The notes: generated from the sequence alone by a model not told the origin. A stretch of DNA of 47,363 nucleotides from Azospirillum sp. 51_20 (GCA_001917175.1 MNTV01000036.1:1-47363); one strand, 5' to 3'. Positions 1 to 7,592 are shown, numbered from the stretch's first letter. Program-made: numbers and translations.

Positions 1-90
1 TCCGTGAAAGGGCGGGGATGAGCGGGCAGAGTGGCTGCCGACGAAAGAAGGGTGCGGGGAAAATACGGGTGTAAGGTGAGGAATGAATTA

Positions 91-126
91 GGCAAAAAAG
101 CTCTTTTCGCGGAGGAAAAGAGCTTT
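91..126 (-). terminator. Intrinsic terminator, minus strand
   Basis: A perfect 12-bp stem (97-108 with 115-126) with a 6-base loop is followed on the minus strand by six T residues. It would stop a transcript coming from the right. No convincing coding gene lies directly upstream on that strand, so the transcript it ends is unknown. Confidence 0.6.
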
Positions 127-606
127 AGGGAAAGATGACAAATGAAGCTTTATTTTCCTTGCGGAAAGGCAGTATCGGGGAAAGGACAAAAAGAGCAGTA
201 AAAAACCGGAAGCGGGGCCTCAGAACAAGCGTTGGCGGTAGGAGGTTTGATACATTATCATGATTAATACAAAGGCGTAACAGAAAGGCGGACGGCGTTC
301 CGAATGACAACGGAGGTTTTGCCTGTGGGGCGGCGGGCAGAGCAGTTGTCAACGGTAGAAGGCAGCGGAGAAAGGGAAAGAACAGCGTTTTTTCTGTTTT
401 CGTATCGTCGGTCGATATTTTTCTTTTTGATCACCTTGCTTGGCTGATTTTATTTTTGTCCGTTGTCGGTCTGATGTAACATTCTTTTCCGCTGACCGGT
501 GCAAGCGGCTAACCTGTCCGGACCGCATTTGCCTATCCCGAAAGCTTTGAAGTTTTATTGTTTGGCTGAAGTGCCTGATTCGGCTGCCTGCTGAGATGTT
601 TGGAGC
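127..606. other. Stretch without a recognised gene
   Basis: No reading frame here looks like a real gene. Open frames on the minus strand (125-352, and a short basic one between roughly 350 and 540) lack a convincing ribosome binding site, and the first runs into the terminator stem. The plus strand is purine-rich between 130 and 390. The region lies between two minus-strand terminators, so a small RNA ending at about 91 is possible, but no known RNA family was recognised. Confidence 0.35.
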
Positions 607-642
607 ATAAAAAAACTCTCCGGTTTTCCGGAGAGTTTTTCT
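607..642. terminator. Bidirectional intrinsic terminator
   Basis: A 13-bp perfect stem (611-623 with 628-640) with a TTTT loop is flanked by A and T runs, so it can work on both strands. It sits just after the stop of the minus-strand small secreted-protein gene at 660 and most likely ends that two-gene transcript. Confidence 0.85.
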
Positions 643-659
643 GGTTAAGGCGGATTTTT

Positions 660-1010
660 TTAGAAAATGATGTCAACCCGCTTATGAAAGTAGCGTTTTA
701 CCTTTTGCGGATCTTCGACGTTAATCTTGCGGTCATAGGGAACATAGGTTTTGCCTTGTCGGGCCGCTATTTTTTTGTTGGTTTTTTCGTAGTTTTTTAT
801 CAGTGCCCGCAAGTCGCCGGCATCGTAGGTTGCCGCAATGTAGTCCAGTTTGCTGTTGAGTGGACGGGCCGCTTCCACCACCTCTTCGGTTAAGGTTTTG
901 TCGATGGTTGCCCGTGCCGCTGCCGGCCGCATGGACTCATTTCCGTACTGTGCTTCTGCGGAAATGCTGCCGAAACAAACGACTGCAACGATTAACAGTA
1001 TGCGTTTCAT
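660..1010 (-). CDS. Small secreted protein of unknown function
   Basis: This encodes 116 residues. The N-terminus is a typical Sec signal peptide: basic MKR, a hydrophobic stretch, then a likely cleavage after SAEA near residue 20. The mature part is about 96 residues, charged, rich in Lys, Arg and Ala, with no cysteine pair or recognised motif. The start has an AAAGG ribosome binding site in the 13-bp gap after the preceding gene, so the two are almost certainly co-transcribed, and a strong terminator follows. I do not recognise the family. Export to the periplasm or outside the cell is inferred from the signal peptide only. Confidence 0.75.
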   Translation of the reverse strand: MKRILLIVAVVCFGSISAEAQYGNESMRPAAARATIDKTLTEEVVEAARPLNSKLDYIAATYDAGDLRALIKNYEKTNKKIAARQGKTYVPYDRKINVEDPQKVKRYFHKRVDIIF

Positions 1011-1023
1011 GGCGGGAACCTTT

Positions 1024-1626
1024 CTAGTCGGTGCCTAAGATGTCAAGCGAGTTGAACAGGATATTTTCCAGGTCCAGGCCGGTTCCTTCCTCAATGCCGT
1101 CCATGATATGAACAAAGCTTCTGCCGAAAGGATCGTCTGCCGAGTGCACTTTGGTATAGTTTTCACGCAGGATGCGGCGATAGGTATTCGGCAGATTTTT
1201 GATCTTTTCGTCGTAGCTTGCCGGAATTTTGTAGCCCAGTTTTCTCAAGTGTTCCAAACCGACCAGCATATTGTGGCGGTTGACTTCGGGGGCGATCATT
1301 TCCTGTCCCTGGGCGTCGCCGAAAGTGGTTGCTTCGCCGACATAGTTCAGGCGGCCGTGCTGACCGGAACCGCGCCAGGTTTCAATGCCGCTTTTGTCGC
1401 GGGCCTTGGCCCACGGGTCTACCGGCAGGACTTCGCCGTCGGTCGGGCCGTTGCCGTACATCGGTGCCTGAGTGACCGCGTCTTCGGTTGAAGTCGCATA
1501 GTCGACGTTGTCGAAAGTTCCGTCGTTGGGGCTGATTTCCCACGGGTTGGCAGGCAGCTGAGCCGAAGCGCCTTCGGCGGTGACCAAAGCCGCGGCAAGT
1601 GCCAGAGTACTGAATAATTTTTTCAT
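1024..1626 (-). CDS. Secreted protein of unknown function
   Basis: This encodes 200 residues. I chose the ATG at 1626 rather than the one 12 bases upstream because it follows a GGAGGCGAG ribosome binding site and begins with MKKLF, the start of a clear signal peptide with cleavage near ASA (residue 22). The mature part is acidic and Asn/Gly/Pro-rich in its first half and more helical and charged in its second half. No catalytic motif is evident. It is the first gene of a two-gene unit with the small secreted protein at 660-1010, so both products probably act together in the envelope. The family was not recognised. Confidence 0.75.
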   Translation of the reverse strand: MKKLFSTLALAAALVTAEGASAQLPANPWEISPNDGTFDNVDYATSTEDAVTQAPMYGNGPTDGEVLPVDPWAKARDKSGIETWRGSGQHGRLNYVGEATTFGDAQGQEMIAPEVNRHNMLVGLEHLRKLGYKIPASYDEKIKNLPNTYRRILRENYTKVHSADDPFGRSFVHIMDGIEEGTGLDLENILFNSLDILGTD

Positions 1627-1749
1627 TCTCGCCTCCACAATGTTCCACTATGCTTTATAGTAACATAAGTTAATTGAAAATAATAGTTACATTTCGGTTA
1701 CAACTTGCCGGATCCGTGCCGCAAAATGTTCGGAATTTTAAGAATCTGC

Positions 1750-1779
1750 TTGTGTTTCCCGTCATTTTTATGATATATT
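1750..1779 (+). promoter_or_regulatory. Possible sigma-70 promoter for the alpha/beta hydrolase
   Basis: TTGTGT (1750-1755) and TATATT (1774-1779) are 18 bases apart and lie about 85 bases before the hydrolase start. The match is moderate. Confidence 0.45.
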
Positions 1780-1863
1780 CCCTTAAATTAACGATTTATA
1801 CAGCATTTTAAAATAGTGTATAACAAACGTGACTAAATTCAAGCTTAAAAAAGAGATTGCCAG

Positions 1864-2625
1864 ATGACAGAAGTATTGTTTAACGGCCATGCCGGCAGAA
1901 TAGAAGGGCGCTACCACCAGAGCAGCCGTCCGGGTGCGCCGATCGCTTTGATTTTGCATCCTCATCCCCAGTACGGCGGAACGATGAGCAACAAAGTCGT
2001 ATATGCGTTGTTCAGTTGTTTTAAGGATCTGGGTTTTTCGGTTCTGCGTTTTAATTTTCGCGGGGTCGGCCGTTCGCAGGGGCAGTTCGAGGACGGACCG
2101 GGCGAACTTTCCGACGCTACGGTGGCGCTTGACTGGCTGCAGTCGGTCAACCCCGAGGCGCGCCAATGCTGGATTGCCGGTTACTCTTTCGGCGCCTGGG
2201 TAGGGTTGCAGCTTTTGATGCGCCGTCCCGATATCAACAACTTTGTTGCCGTTTCGCCGCCGGCAAACGAAAAGGACTTTTCTTTTCTGGCGCCGTGTCC
2301 GACTTCGGGCCTGATCGTGCAGGGCGGACAAGACGAGATCGTTACCCCTTCCGTGGTTGCGGCTTTGGCCAAACGGCTGAACGGACAACGCAGCGTTGAA
2401 GTCGATTTCGCGATGATTGAAGACGGCGACCATATGTATAACGGGCATTTGACCGATTTGTATAAAATCGTCGGCAACTACGTCATCGGTGCGGTACAGA
2501 GGAAAAAACCGCAGAAGAAGCGCCGCGGCCGCCGTCGCAAGACGGAGTTGACGGGAGAAGAGGGAGATTTGCCTTTGATCGGCGTTGACGGCGAAGCGGA
2601 AGCGGACGACGATACGGAAGAATAA
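1864..2625 (+). CDS. Alpha/beta hydrolase family protein
   Basis: This encodes 253 residues. The fold is indicated by an HPHPQYGG segment near residue 32 (oxyanion-hole region), the nucleophile elbow GYSFG with Ser108, an acid in GGQDEIV (Asp157), and a histidine in GDHMY (His190), which together give a plausible catalytic triad. It resembles small cytosolic alpha/beta hydrolases common in alphaproteobacteria whose substrate is usually unknown. The last 45 residues are unusual: a KKPQKKRRGRRRK basic block followed by an acidic DGEAEADDDTEE end, which looks disordered and is not part of the hydrolase fold. The start follows an AAGAGATTGCCAG segment with a GAG-type ribosome binding site. It is convergent with the metallopeptidase-like gene and shares a terminator with it. 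Confidence 0.85.
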   Translation: MTEVLFNGHAGRIEGRYHQSSRPGAPIALILHPHPQYGGTMSNKVVYALFSCFKDLGFSVLRFNFRGVGRSQGQFEDGPGELSDATVALDWLQSVNPEARQCWIAGYSFGAWVGLQLLMRRPDINNFVAVSPPANEKDFSFLAPCPTSGLIVQGGQDEIVTPSVVAALAKRLNGQRSVEVDFAMIEDGDHMYNGHLTDLYKIVGNYVIGAVQRKKPQKKRRGRRRKTELTGEEGDLPLIGVDGEAEADDDTEE

Positions 2626-2798
2626 ATGCGCGTTTTGCATATGCGGAAAAAAGCGTTTCGACGGAGGCCGGAAAGCCGTGCGGTATGTTCGTCGTTTGCC
2701 GCAAACGGCGTCTGCCTGTTCCGAAAGCGGCGCGAATCTGCCGACGGGGATGAAGTTTTTCCTCTCGCGTTTATACGGAAACTTTGCGTTTAAAGCGA

Positions 2799-2827
2799 AA
2801 AAAAACTCCGGATTGCCGGAGTTTTTT
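2799..2827. terminator. Bidirectional intrinsic terminator between convergent genes
   Basis: A stem pairing AACTCCGG (2804-2811) with CCGGAGTT (2816-2823) is flanked by A and T runs. It separates the plus-strand hydrolase from the minus-strand metallopeptidase-like gene and can serve both. The bases from 2626 to 2798 hold no recognisable gene. Confidence 0.85.
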
Positions 2828-2910
2828 CATTTTTAAATTCCGGTTGCGGGCGAAGCCGGCTTGCTTTCCGCAGACGCCGCATTCGGCAAAGATGCGGGGG
2901 CAACGCCGGG

Positions 2911-4572
2911 CTATTCCCGCTGGCGGGAGAGCAGGTCGTAAACGGAGACGTCGGCGGCGTTTCCGCGGTCAGCGGTGAGGTTCTTCGTTTCTTTGGCTTC
3001 CCTGTTGCCGTCTTTTTCTGACAACGCCGTTCGTATGTAGTCGAAATGATTGTTGATGATGCCCTGTCTGGCGTAGTCGGCGGTGATGTCGACAAGACCG
3101 TCTGTGTTGTCGTTTTGTTCCGCGCGGTATTGGCTGCCGGTGCGGACAAAATCGTCGGTCAGCGGCGAGGCCTTGCATTCGGCGACATATTCGGGGAAAA
3201 GGCTTTCCGCGGCGCAGACGCCGGACAAATTCCGATAAAAGTCGGTCTGCCGGTAGCGTTCGAGTTCGGCTTCGATCAGGGCGCGGTATTGATTGCCGGC
3301 TGATTTTTCGCCGAATTTTTCGGTCATCAGCTTTTCCAGATTGGCGGAGCTGAAATTGTCTTCGGCCGTTTGCCTGCTGCCGCTCAGCCGGATGCTCCAG
3401 CCGTCGTTCTCGTTGAAATAACCGACGGCGCCTACGGTGTTGCCGTCTTTGTCTTTTACCTGTTTGCCGTTTTGATCGTAGAGGACGTTGGCTGCAAATT
3501 TTTTGCCGCCGGGCGTGGTAACGACGGTGCCTTCCGGTAGCTGCCGGCGGCCGTCGCCTTCCATCACGGTGTAGCACCAGGTCTGATTGGTTTCGTCGAC
3601 GCATTTGCTGACCGGATATTGGATGTTGTCAACGGTTACGCTGAAAGTTTCCGCATCAAAAACAATCGGCTTGCTGTCGACAATTTGTTGCGAGCTTTTT
3701 AAGTCGAGGTTTTGGGCATAGGCATGCCGGTAGGTTTCGGAATGCCAGAAACTGTTGTTTCGAGCTATATCACCGCTGTAACGTTCCAGATAGCAGGCTT
3801 CTTTTATGCTGCGAAATTCGTCGATGACTTTTTGCTGCGATTTGCCGGCCAGCGCGCCTTCCTTGAAATGGGAATTTAATTCGTCTGCCATGTTAAAGAG
3901 CAGATAGTCCTGCGGTGACAGCAAAGTTTCGGGCAAAAACGCCTTTTTCCCGATTTTGGCGGTTTCTCCGTGTTCCATTTCGTGCACAATTATATGGCGG
4001 GAGGTGTTTTCATTGTTTATATTTTCAATTGACCGTTTAAAGCAGATGGCGGCCTCAAGTCCCGTTGAAGAGGCGGTGCGGCTTACGTTTTGCGCGTCTT
4101 TTTTGCCCAGGTTTTTGCCGGCGGAGGCGAGGACGTTTTGTACGTCTTCCAACGTTTCGGGCAGCGATCCTTTGTATTTGACGGCTTTCAGCATCTGATT
4201 AAATTCGTTCAATGCGGTTTTGAAGTCTGCGCGGGGCATGCGGGGCGCCGTAGTCGGAGTGCGGGCGTAGGCCACTTCGTCGCTGATGAAATAAGTTTGG
4301 CAGACGATTCGCTTGTGAGCGTGGTCGTAACTGGCTTTTTCTTCTTGGTTGTGACCGCCTCCCATCCAGCTCCCGGGCAGAGGAGTCTCCATGTCGATAA
4401 CGTTGACTTTTTTGAAAATACGGATTTCCGAATGGTTCTTTTTGTCGGGGGCAGGCGCTTCCGTCAGGTTTGTTTTCGCATCCTGCGCGGCGTTTTCGGC
4501 ATGAACGGGCGGAACCGAGAGAGAACCGGCCAATACCGAACCGATGAACATTTTTTGAAACCAGTTTGCCAT
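2911..4572 (-). CDS. Secreted putative zinc metallopeptidase
   Basis: This encodes 553 residues. A signal peptide of about 25 residues (cleavage near VHA) indicates export. The central feature is HEMEH at residues 197-201, matching the HExxH zinc-binding motif of metallopeptidases. About 30 residues on, MADELNSH contains Glu231 and His235, either of which could supply a third zinc ligand as in gluzincins or related clans. Cysteines further on (for example in KCVDETNQTWC and CAAESLFPEYVAEC) suggest periplasmic disulfides. The C-terminal half has no domain I recognise. A strong promoter (TTGCCG, 17 bases, TATAAT) sits upstream and a terminator follows, so it is probably monocistronic. Peptidase activity is inferred from the motif; the family is not identified. 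Confidence 0.7.
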   Translation of the reverse strand: MANWFQKMFIGSVLAGSLSVPPVHAENAAQDAKTNLTEAPAPDKKNHSEIRIFKKVNVIDMETPLPGSWMGGGHNQEEKASYDHAHKRIVCQTYFISDEVAYARTPTTAPRMPRADFKTALNEFNQMLKAVKYKGSLPETLEDVQNVLASAGKNLGKKDAQNVSRTASSTGLEAAICFKRSIENINNENTSRHIIVHEMEHGETAKIGKKAFLPETLLSPQDYLLFNMADELNSHFKEGALAGKSQQKVIDEFRSIKEACYLERYSGDIARNNSFWHSETYRHAYAQNLDLKSSQQIVDSKPIVFDAETFSVTVDNIQYPVSKCVDETNQTWCYTVMEGDGRRQLPEGTVVTTPGGKKFAANVLYDQNGKQVKDKDGNTVGAVGYFNENDGWSIRLSGSRQTAEDNFSSANLEKLMTEKFGEKSAGNQYRALIEAELERYRQTDFYRNLSGVCAAESLFPEYVAECKASPLTDDFVRTGSQYRAEQNDNTDGLVDITADYARQGIINNHFDYIRTALSEKDGNREAKETKNLTADRGNAADVSVYDLLSRQRE

Positions 4573-4607
4573 TTTGTTTCTTTCCGCAAATTTGATATAC
4601 GGATCGT

Positions 4608-4636
4608 ATTATACTATATTTGTAAAATTCCGGCAA
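4608..4636 (-). promoter_or_regulatory. Sigma-70 promoter for the metallopeptidase-like gene
   Basis: On the minus strand TTGCCG (4631-4636) and TATAAT (4608-4613) are separated by 17 bases, about 36 bases before the start codon. This is one of the best promoter matches in the window. Confidence 0.75.
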
Positions 4637-4653
4637 GTTTTTTTGGCAATAAA

Positions 4654-4872
4654 TTATCCCGGTATTTTGTTTTTCAGATATTGCAGGATATAAATGCGGA
4701 CGGCGGCAGAGAGGTTGTTTTCTCCGCCGCGGGCGGAATCTATTTCGGTGACAAGCGCGTTAAGCGAGATGTTTCGTTCCCGGCAGACGGCCAGCAGTTC
4801 GTCATAAAATTCCCGCTCAATGGAAATGCTGGTATTGTGCCGGCCGGCAATAATGACGGATTTTTTAAGCAT
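4654..4872 (-). CDS. Ribbon-helix-helix domain protein
   Basis: This encodes 72 residues. The N-terminal SVIIAGRHNTSISIEREFYDEL segment has the beta-strand-then-helix pattern of small ribbon-helix-helix proteins that are widespread in alphaproteobacteria (the RHH_4 type). A second helix with an aliphatic face follows (LVTEIDSARG, then LSAAVRIYILQYLK). Such proteins may bind DNA as dimers, but the targets of this subfamily are generally not known. The start codon overlaps the end of sspB by 8 bases, which indicates translational coupling. Confidence 0.8.
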   Translation of the reverse strand: MLKKSVIIAGRHNTSISIEREFYDELLAVCRERNISLNALVTEIDSARGGENNLSAAVRIYILQYLKNKIPG

Positions 4873-5320
4873 TGCCCTTTTTCCGGAAGGCGTCGATGGA
4901 AACGACGTCGGCGTTTTTGGGAGTCGGTTTGGTTTCCTCCGGCGGGGTGTTGCTGTCTATTTCGCTGCCGAAGCTGACACCGAAGCGCACGCTCGGATCG
5001 CCGAAATAGGTAACGGCGGCAAAGGGAATTTCCAACCGATAGGGAACCCGGCTGAATTTGAGGGTGACGGCAAAACCGTTGTCGTTTACCGCAAGGTCGG
5101 AAAACTGGTTTTGCAGCACGATGGTCATTTCTTTCGGGTACTGACTGCGCAGCAGGTCGTCCATTTTAACCCCCGGGTGGTCGGTGCGGAAAGCGACATA
5201 AAAATGATGATCTCCCGGAAGGCCTTGTCTTTCGACGATTTTCAAGGCTTCGATCACAACATGTTTCAAAGCTTTTTCCACCAATTGATCATAATTGATT
5301 TCGCTCAAATATTTTTCCAT
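4865..5320 (-). CDS. sspB: SspB-family ClpXP adaptor protein (alpha type)
   Basis: This encodes 151 residues counted from the ATG at 5320; an upstream in-frame ATG at 5389 falls inside the tmRNA gene and is unlikely. SspB binds ssrA-tagged polypeptides and delivers them to the ClpXP protease. The body (YDQLVEKALKHVVIEAL, then FYVAFRTDHPGV and MTIVLQNQFSDL) matches the SspB fold, a linker rich in Pro and Thr follows, and the C-terminal VVSIDAFRKK is the ClpX-docking peptide typical of alphaproteobacterial SspB. It lies directly downstream of ssrA on the same strand and overlaps the RHH gene. With an ssrA terminator in between, it may depend on readthrough or on a promoter I did not find. Confidence 0.9.
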   Translation of the reverse strand: MEKYLSEINYDQLVEKALKHVVIEALKIVERQGLPGDHHFYVAFRTDHPGVKMDDLLRSQYPKEMTIVLQNQFSDLAVNDNGFAVTLKFSRVPYRLEIPFAAVTYFGDPSVRFGVSFGSEIDSNTPPEETKPTPKNADVVSIDAFRKKGNA

Positions 5321-5347
5321 TTTGCGCCGTTCCCGTCGTTTAAACTC

Positions 5348-5380
5348 AAAAAAACGAGCCGTTCTGTTGCTGGGTGGCTC
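5348..5380 (-). terminator. Terminator-like hairpin at the 3' end of ssrA
   Basis: GAGCC and GGCTC (5376-5380 and 5356-5360) pair around a 15-base loop, followed on the minus strand by G and seven T residues. It sits 28 bases before the sspB start codon, so it probably limits transcription into sspB. Confidence 0.55.
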
Positions 5381-5664
5381 ACTCCCCACTCACGACTAAC
5401 CATAGTCATGAGAATTTGCGTTTGTTGCAACTGCTAAATTAAGCAGCCAAAGCAACGGGTGCTAATTCATTATCGTTAGCATTCATTTTGTTTTGAACCG
5501 ATAACGGTGGTATCTCACCGGACACGGCAAAATGCCTTTATTATACCCTGTCGATCCTGTTTCGCCCCCTTAAAAAAGCTTTTTGGTGGAGGCGCCGGGT
5601 ACCGCCCCCGGGTCCAGAATATCTATTTCACACAGCCTCTGGTGTCACAGTTGATTGCTCAACG
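5356..5664 (-). ncRNA. ssrA: Two-piece (circularly permuted) tmRNA
   Basis: tmRNA rescues stalled ribosomes and adds a degradation tag. The minus strand first gives the acceptor piece, whose 3' end is a T-arm-like segment and encoded CCA (5584-5586). After a 14-base intervening segment (5570-5583) comes the coding piece, starting at 5569 with GGGGGCGAAACAGGATCGAC, a classic tmRNA 5' end. GGGGGCG at 5563-5569 pairs with CGCCTCC of the acceptor piece through seven pairs including one G-U, leaving A and CCA unpaired. The tag frame (5439-5480) encodes ANDNELAPVALAA and a stop. A stem-loop follows the tag. The exact 5' and 3' ends of the mature pieces are not determined. Confidence 0.95.
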
Positions 5665-5670
5665 CTTATT

Positions 5671-5699
5671 ATTCTAAGCGATCTTTGGTTATTTTGCAA
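5671..5699 (-). promoter_or_regulatory. Sigma-70 promoter of ssrA
   Basis: On the minus strand TTGCAA (5694-5699) and TAGAAT (5671-5676) are separated by 17 bases. This puts the transcription start near 5664, just before the acceptor piece. Confidence 0.7.
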
Positions 5700-5741
5700 G
5701 TGCTTTAACGCAAATATTGTGTGATAACTTGACTAACCGGC

Positions 5742-5769
5742 TTGTCAAGCGGCGGACAAATGATAAGAT
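5742..5769 (+). promoter_or_regulatory. Promoter of the folA-thyA operon
   Basis: TTGTCA (5742-5747) and TAAGAT (5764-5769) are 16 bases apart and 35 bases before the folA start. It is divergent from the ssrA promoter. Confidence 0.55.
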
Positions 5770-5804
5770 ACGTTCCCGTAAGTGACATATTAGGAAGGGG
5801 CGCA

Positions 5805-6380
5805 ATGACAAAAGTTGCAATCTGGTGCCGTCACAAAGGGGATAACATTATCGGAATCGGGCCGCATATCCCCTGGCACGTGAAATCCGACTTCCGGCGT
5901 TTTCGCCGGATTACGACCGGGCAGGCGCTGGCGGCGGGACAGAAGACTTATGAGAGTTTTCCCGGGCGGACGCTGCCCGATCGCAGAATTTTCGTATTGA
6001 CGCCGGAAGAAAACTATGAAGTTTCCGATCCGGAGAAGCATTTTGTCGTGAATGACGTTCGGTTTTTCAAGGATTTTGAGGAAGATTTGTACATTGTCGG
6101 CGGAGCGACGATTTACAAACTGTTTATGACCGGCGGCGCCAAGCTGATGCCCGAAATCGTCGTCGACTGCGTTTACGACGGCGAACTGAAGGCGGGACTT
6201 GAGGGCGAACCGGTAACGATAACCTCCTGTGTCGAAGTTTTAAACAAAAATTACCGGCAGATTTCCGCCGATTATGAGCTGGACGGCATTACGACCCGGG
6301 TTCTGGTCCGCCGGGGCGAGTTTGTTGACCAGAGCGTGTTGAAACATATCGTCGGGGCAATTGAGGAAGGGATGGACTGA
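5805..6380 (+). CDS. folA: Dihydrofolate reductase
   Basis: This encodes 191 residues. It reduces dihydrofolate to tetrahydrofolate with NADPH in the cytosol. Family signatures include IGPHIPWHVKSDFRRFRRITTG (substrate pocket), AAGQKTYESFPGRTLPDR (cofactor region) and YIVGGATIYKLF (NADPH pyrophosphate loop). I chose the ATG at 5805 because it follows AGGAAGGGG and begins exactly at the first conserved strand; an in-frame upstream start at 5742 would lie within the promoter. It is longer than the usual 160 or so residues because of a C-terminal extension of about 35 residues. Its stop overlaps the thyA start (TGATG), so the two are coupled and together run the dTMP/folate cycle. Confidence 0.9.
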   Translation: MTKVAIWCRHKGDNIIGIGPHIPWHVKSDFRRFRRITTGQALAAGQKTYESFPGRTLPDRRIFVLTPEENYEVSDPEKHFVVNDVRFFKDFEEDLYIVGGATIYKLFMTGGAKLMPEIVVDCVYDGELKAGLEGEPVTITSCVEVLNKNYRQISADYELDGITTRVLVRRGEFVDQSVLKHIVGAIEEGMD

Positions 6381-7165
6381 TGCAGCAGTATTTGGATCTG
6401 TTAAAAGACGTTTTGGAGAACGGGGTTGACAAAGAAGACCGCACCGGGGTCGGCACCCGCTCGGTTTTCGGCCGGCAGATGCGGTTTGATTTGACCAAAG
6501 GCTTTCCTTTGATGACAACCAAAAAAATGCACCTGAAAAGCATTATTTATGAGCTTTTATGGTTTATCAAAGGCGATACCAACGTCAGATACCTGCAGGA
6601 ACACGGCGTCCGCATCTGGAACGAATGGGCGGACGAAAACGGCGACCTCGGCCCGGTTTACGGTTCCCAGTGGCGCAACTGGAACAACGAAGGGATAGAT
6701 CAGCTGGCCGAAGTGATTGAAAAATTAAAACACGATCCCAACGACCGGCGGATGATCGTTTCGGCCTGGAACGTCGGCAAAATCAAAGAGATGCGGCTGC
6801 CGCCGTGCCATATGACGTTTCAGTTTTACACTGCCGGCAACCGGCTTTCCTGCATGCTTTATCAGCGCAGTTGCGACATGTTTTTGGGGGTGCCGTTCAA
6901 TATTGCCTCTTATGCGCTTTTGACAATGATGGTGGCGCAGGTTACCGGGTTTGAGCCGGGCGAGTTTGTGCATACGCTGGGCGACACGCATATTTATCAT
7001 AATCACTTCGATCAGGTAAAAGAACAATTGTCCCGACGGCCGCTGGCGCTGCCGACGATGAAGATCAATCCGGCCGTCAGGGACATAAACGATTTCCGAT
7101 ATGAGGACTTTGAGCTGACTGATTATCAATGTTATGATGCTATCAAGGCTCAAGTGGCAGTTTAA
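6380..7165 (+). CDS. thyA: Thymidylate synthase
   Basis: This encodes 261 residues, close to the normal 264 of the ThyA family. It methylates dUMP to dTMP using methylenetetrahydrofolate, producing dihydrofolate that FolA recycles. Conserved parts include RTGVGTRSVFG, the phosphate-binding NDRRMIVSAWN (Arg123-Arg124), the catalytic Cys143 in LPPCHMTFQFY, RSCDMFLGVPFNIASYA and GDTHIYHNH. The start overlaps the folA stop. Presence of ThyA argues that the organism does not depend on the flavin-type ThyX. Confidence 0.97.
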   Translation: MQQYLDLLKDVLENGVDKEDRTGVGTRSVFGRQMRFDLTKGFPLMTTKKMHLKSIIYELLWFIKGDTNVRYLQEHGVRIWNEWADENGDLGPVYGSQWRNWNNEGIDQLAEVIEKLKHDPNDRRMIVSAWNVGKIKEMRLPPCHMTFQFYTAGNRLSCMLYQRSCDMFLGVPFNIASYALLTMMVAQVTGFEPGEFVHTLGDTHIYHNHFDQVKEQLSRRPLALPTMKINPAVRDINDFRYEDFELTDYQCYDAIKAQVAV

Positions 7166-7178
7166 TGAGGAGAGTTAA

Positions 7179-7583
7179 ATGAATGAAATAAAAGGTTTTT
7201 TCGACGAATATGCAAAATTTGTCGATGACGTGACTTCCGAAATCGGCAAAAAAGACGAACTTTTTATGGAACGCGCGGCGGAAATTTCCCGCTGGCTGGA
7301 CGGCAACTTTTCCCGCATGGACAATGCGGTGGCAGGTTTGGCCGGCGAAGCGGGAGAGATCGGAGACTTGTGGAAAAAGCTGAAATTCCATAACAAGGAA
7401 CTGAGCGAGGAAAACCGGCAGAAACTGGTCGATGAACTGAGCGACGTCTGCTGGTATGCCATGCAGGCGGCGATCGCGCTTGACGTTGACATGGACGAAG
7501 TGATCCGTCACAATGTGGAAAAACTGCGGGCTCGTCATCCGCACGGCTTTTCCCCGGAGTATATGAAATTTAAAAAAGATTAG
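7179..7583 (+). CDS. MazG-like nucleotide pyrophosphohydrolase
   Basis: This encodes 134 residues. It carries the all-alpha NTP pyrophosphatase (MazG-like) metal motif: Glu57 and Glu60 in GLAGEAGEIGDLWKK and Glu86 and Asp89 in VDELSDVCWY. Such enzymes hydrolyse (d)NTPs to monophosphates. Placement 13 bases after thyA, with a TGAGGAGAG ribosome binding site, suggests a role in keeping the nucleotide pool in order, perhaps supplying dUMP or removing unwanted nucleotides. The exact substrate is not known; an all-alpha dUTPase-like function is an alternative. Confidence 0.82.
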   Translation: MNEIKGFFDEYAKFVDDVTSEIGKKDELFMERAAEISRWLDGNFSRMDNAVAGLAGEAGEIGDLWKKLKFHNKELSEENRQKLVDELSDVCWYAMQAAIALDVDMDEVIRHNVEKLRARHPHGFSPEYMKFKKD

Positions 7584-7592
7584 GAGTAAACC

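Noticed and set aside
125..352. Minus-strand open frame of 75 codons
   Set aside because: It has no ribosome binding site, a proline/phenylalanine-rich composition typical of antisense frames, and its end lies in a terminator stem.
4090..4977. Long plus-strand open frame of 295 codons
   Set aside because: It is antisense to the metallopeptidase-like, RHH and sspB genes, all of which have better start signals and recognisable products.
5321..5389. Longer SspB with 23 extra N-terminal residues
   Set aside because: The extra codons overlap the tmRNA terminator and coding piece, and the family starts at the MEKYL-type position.
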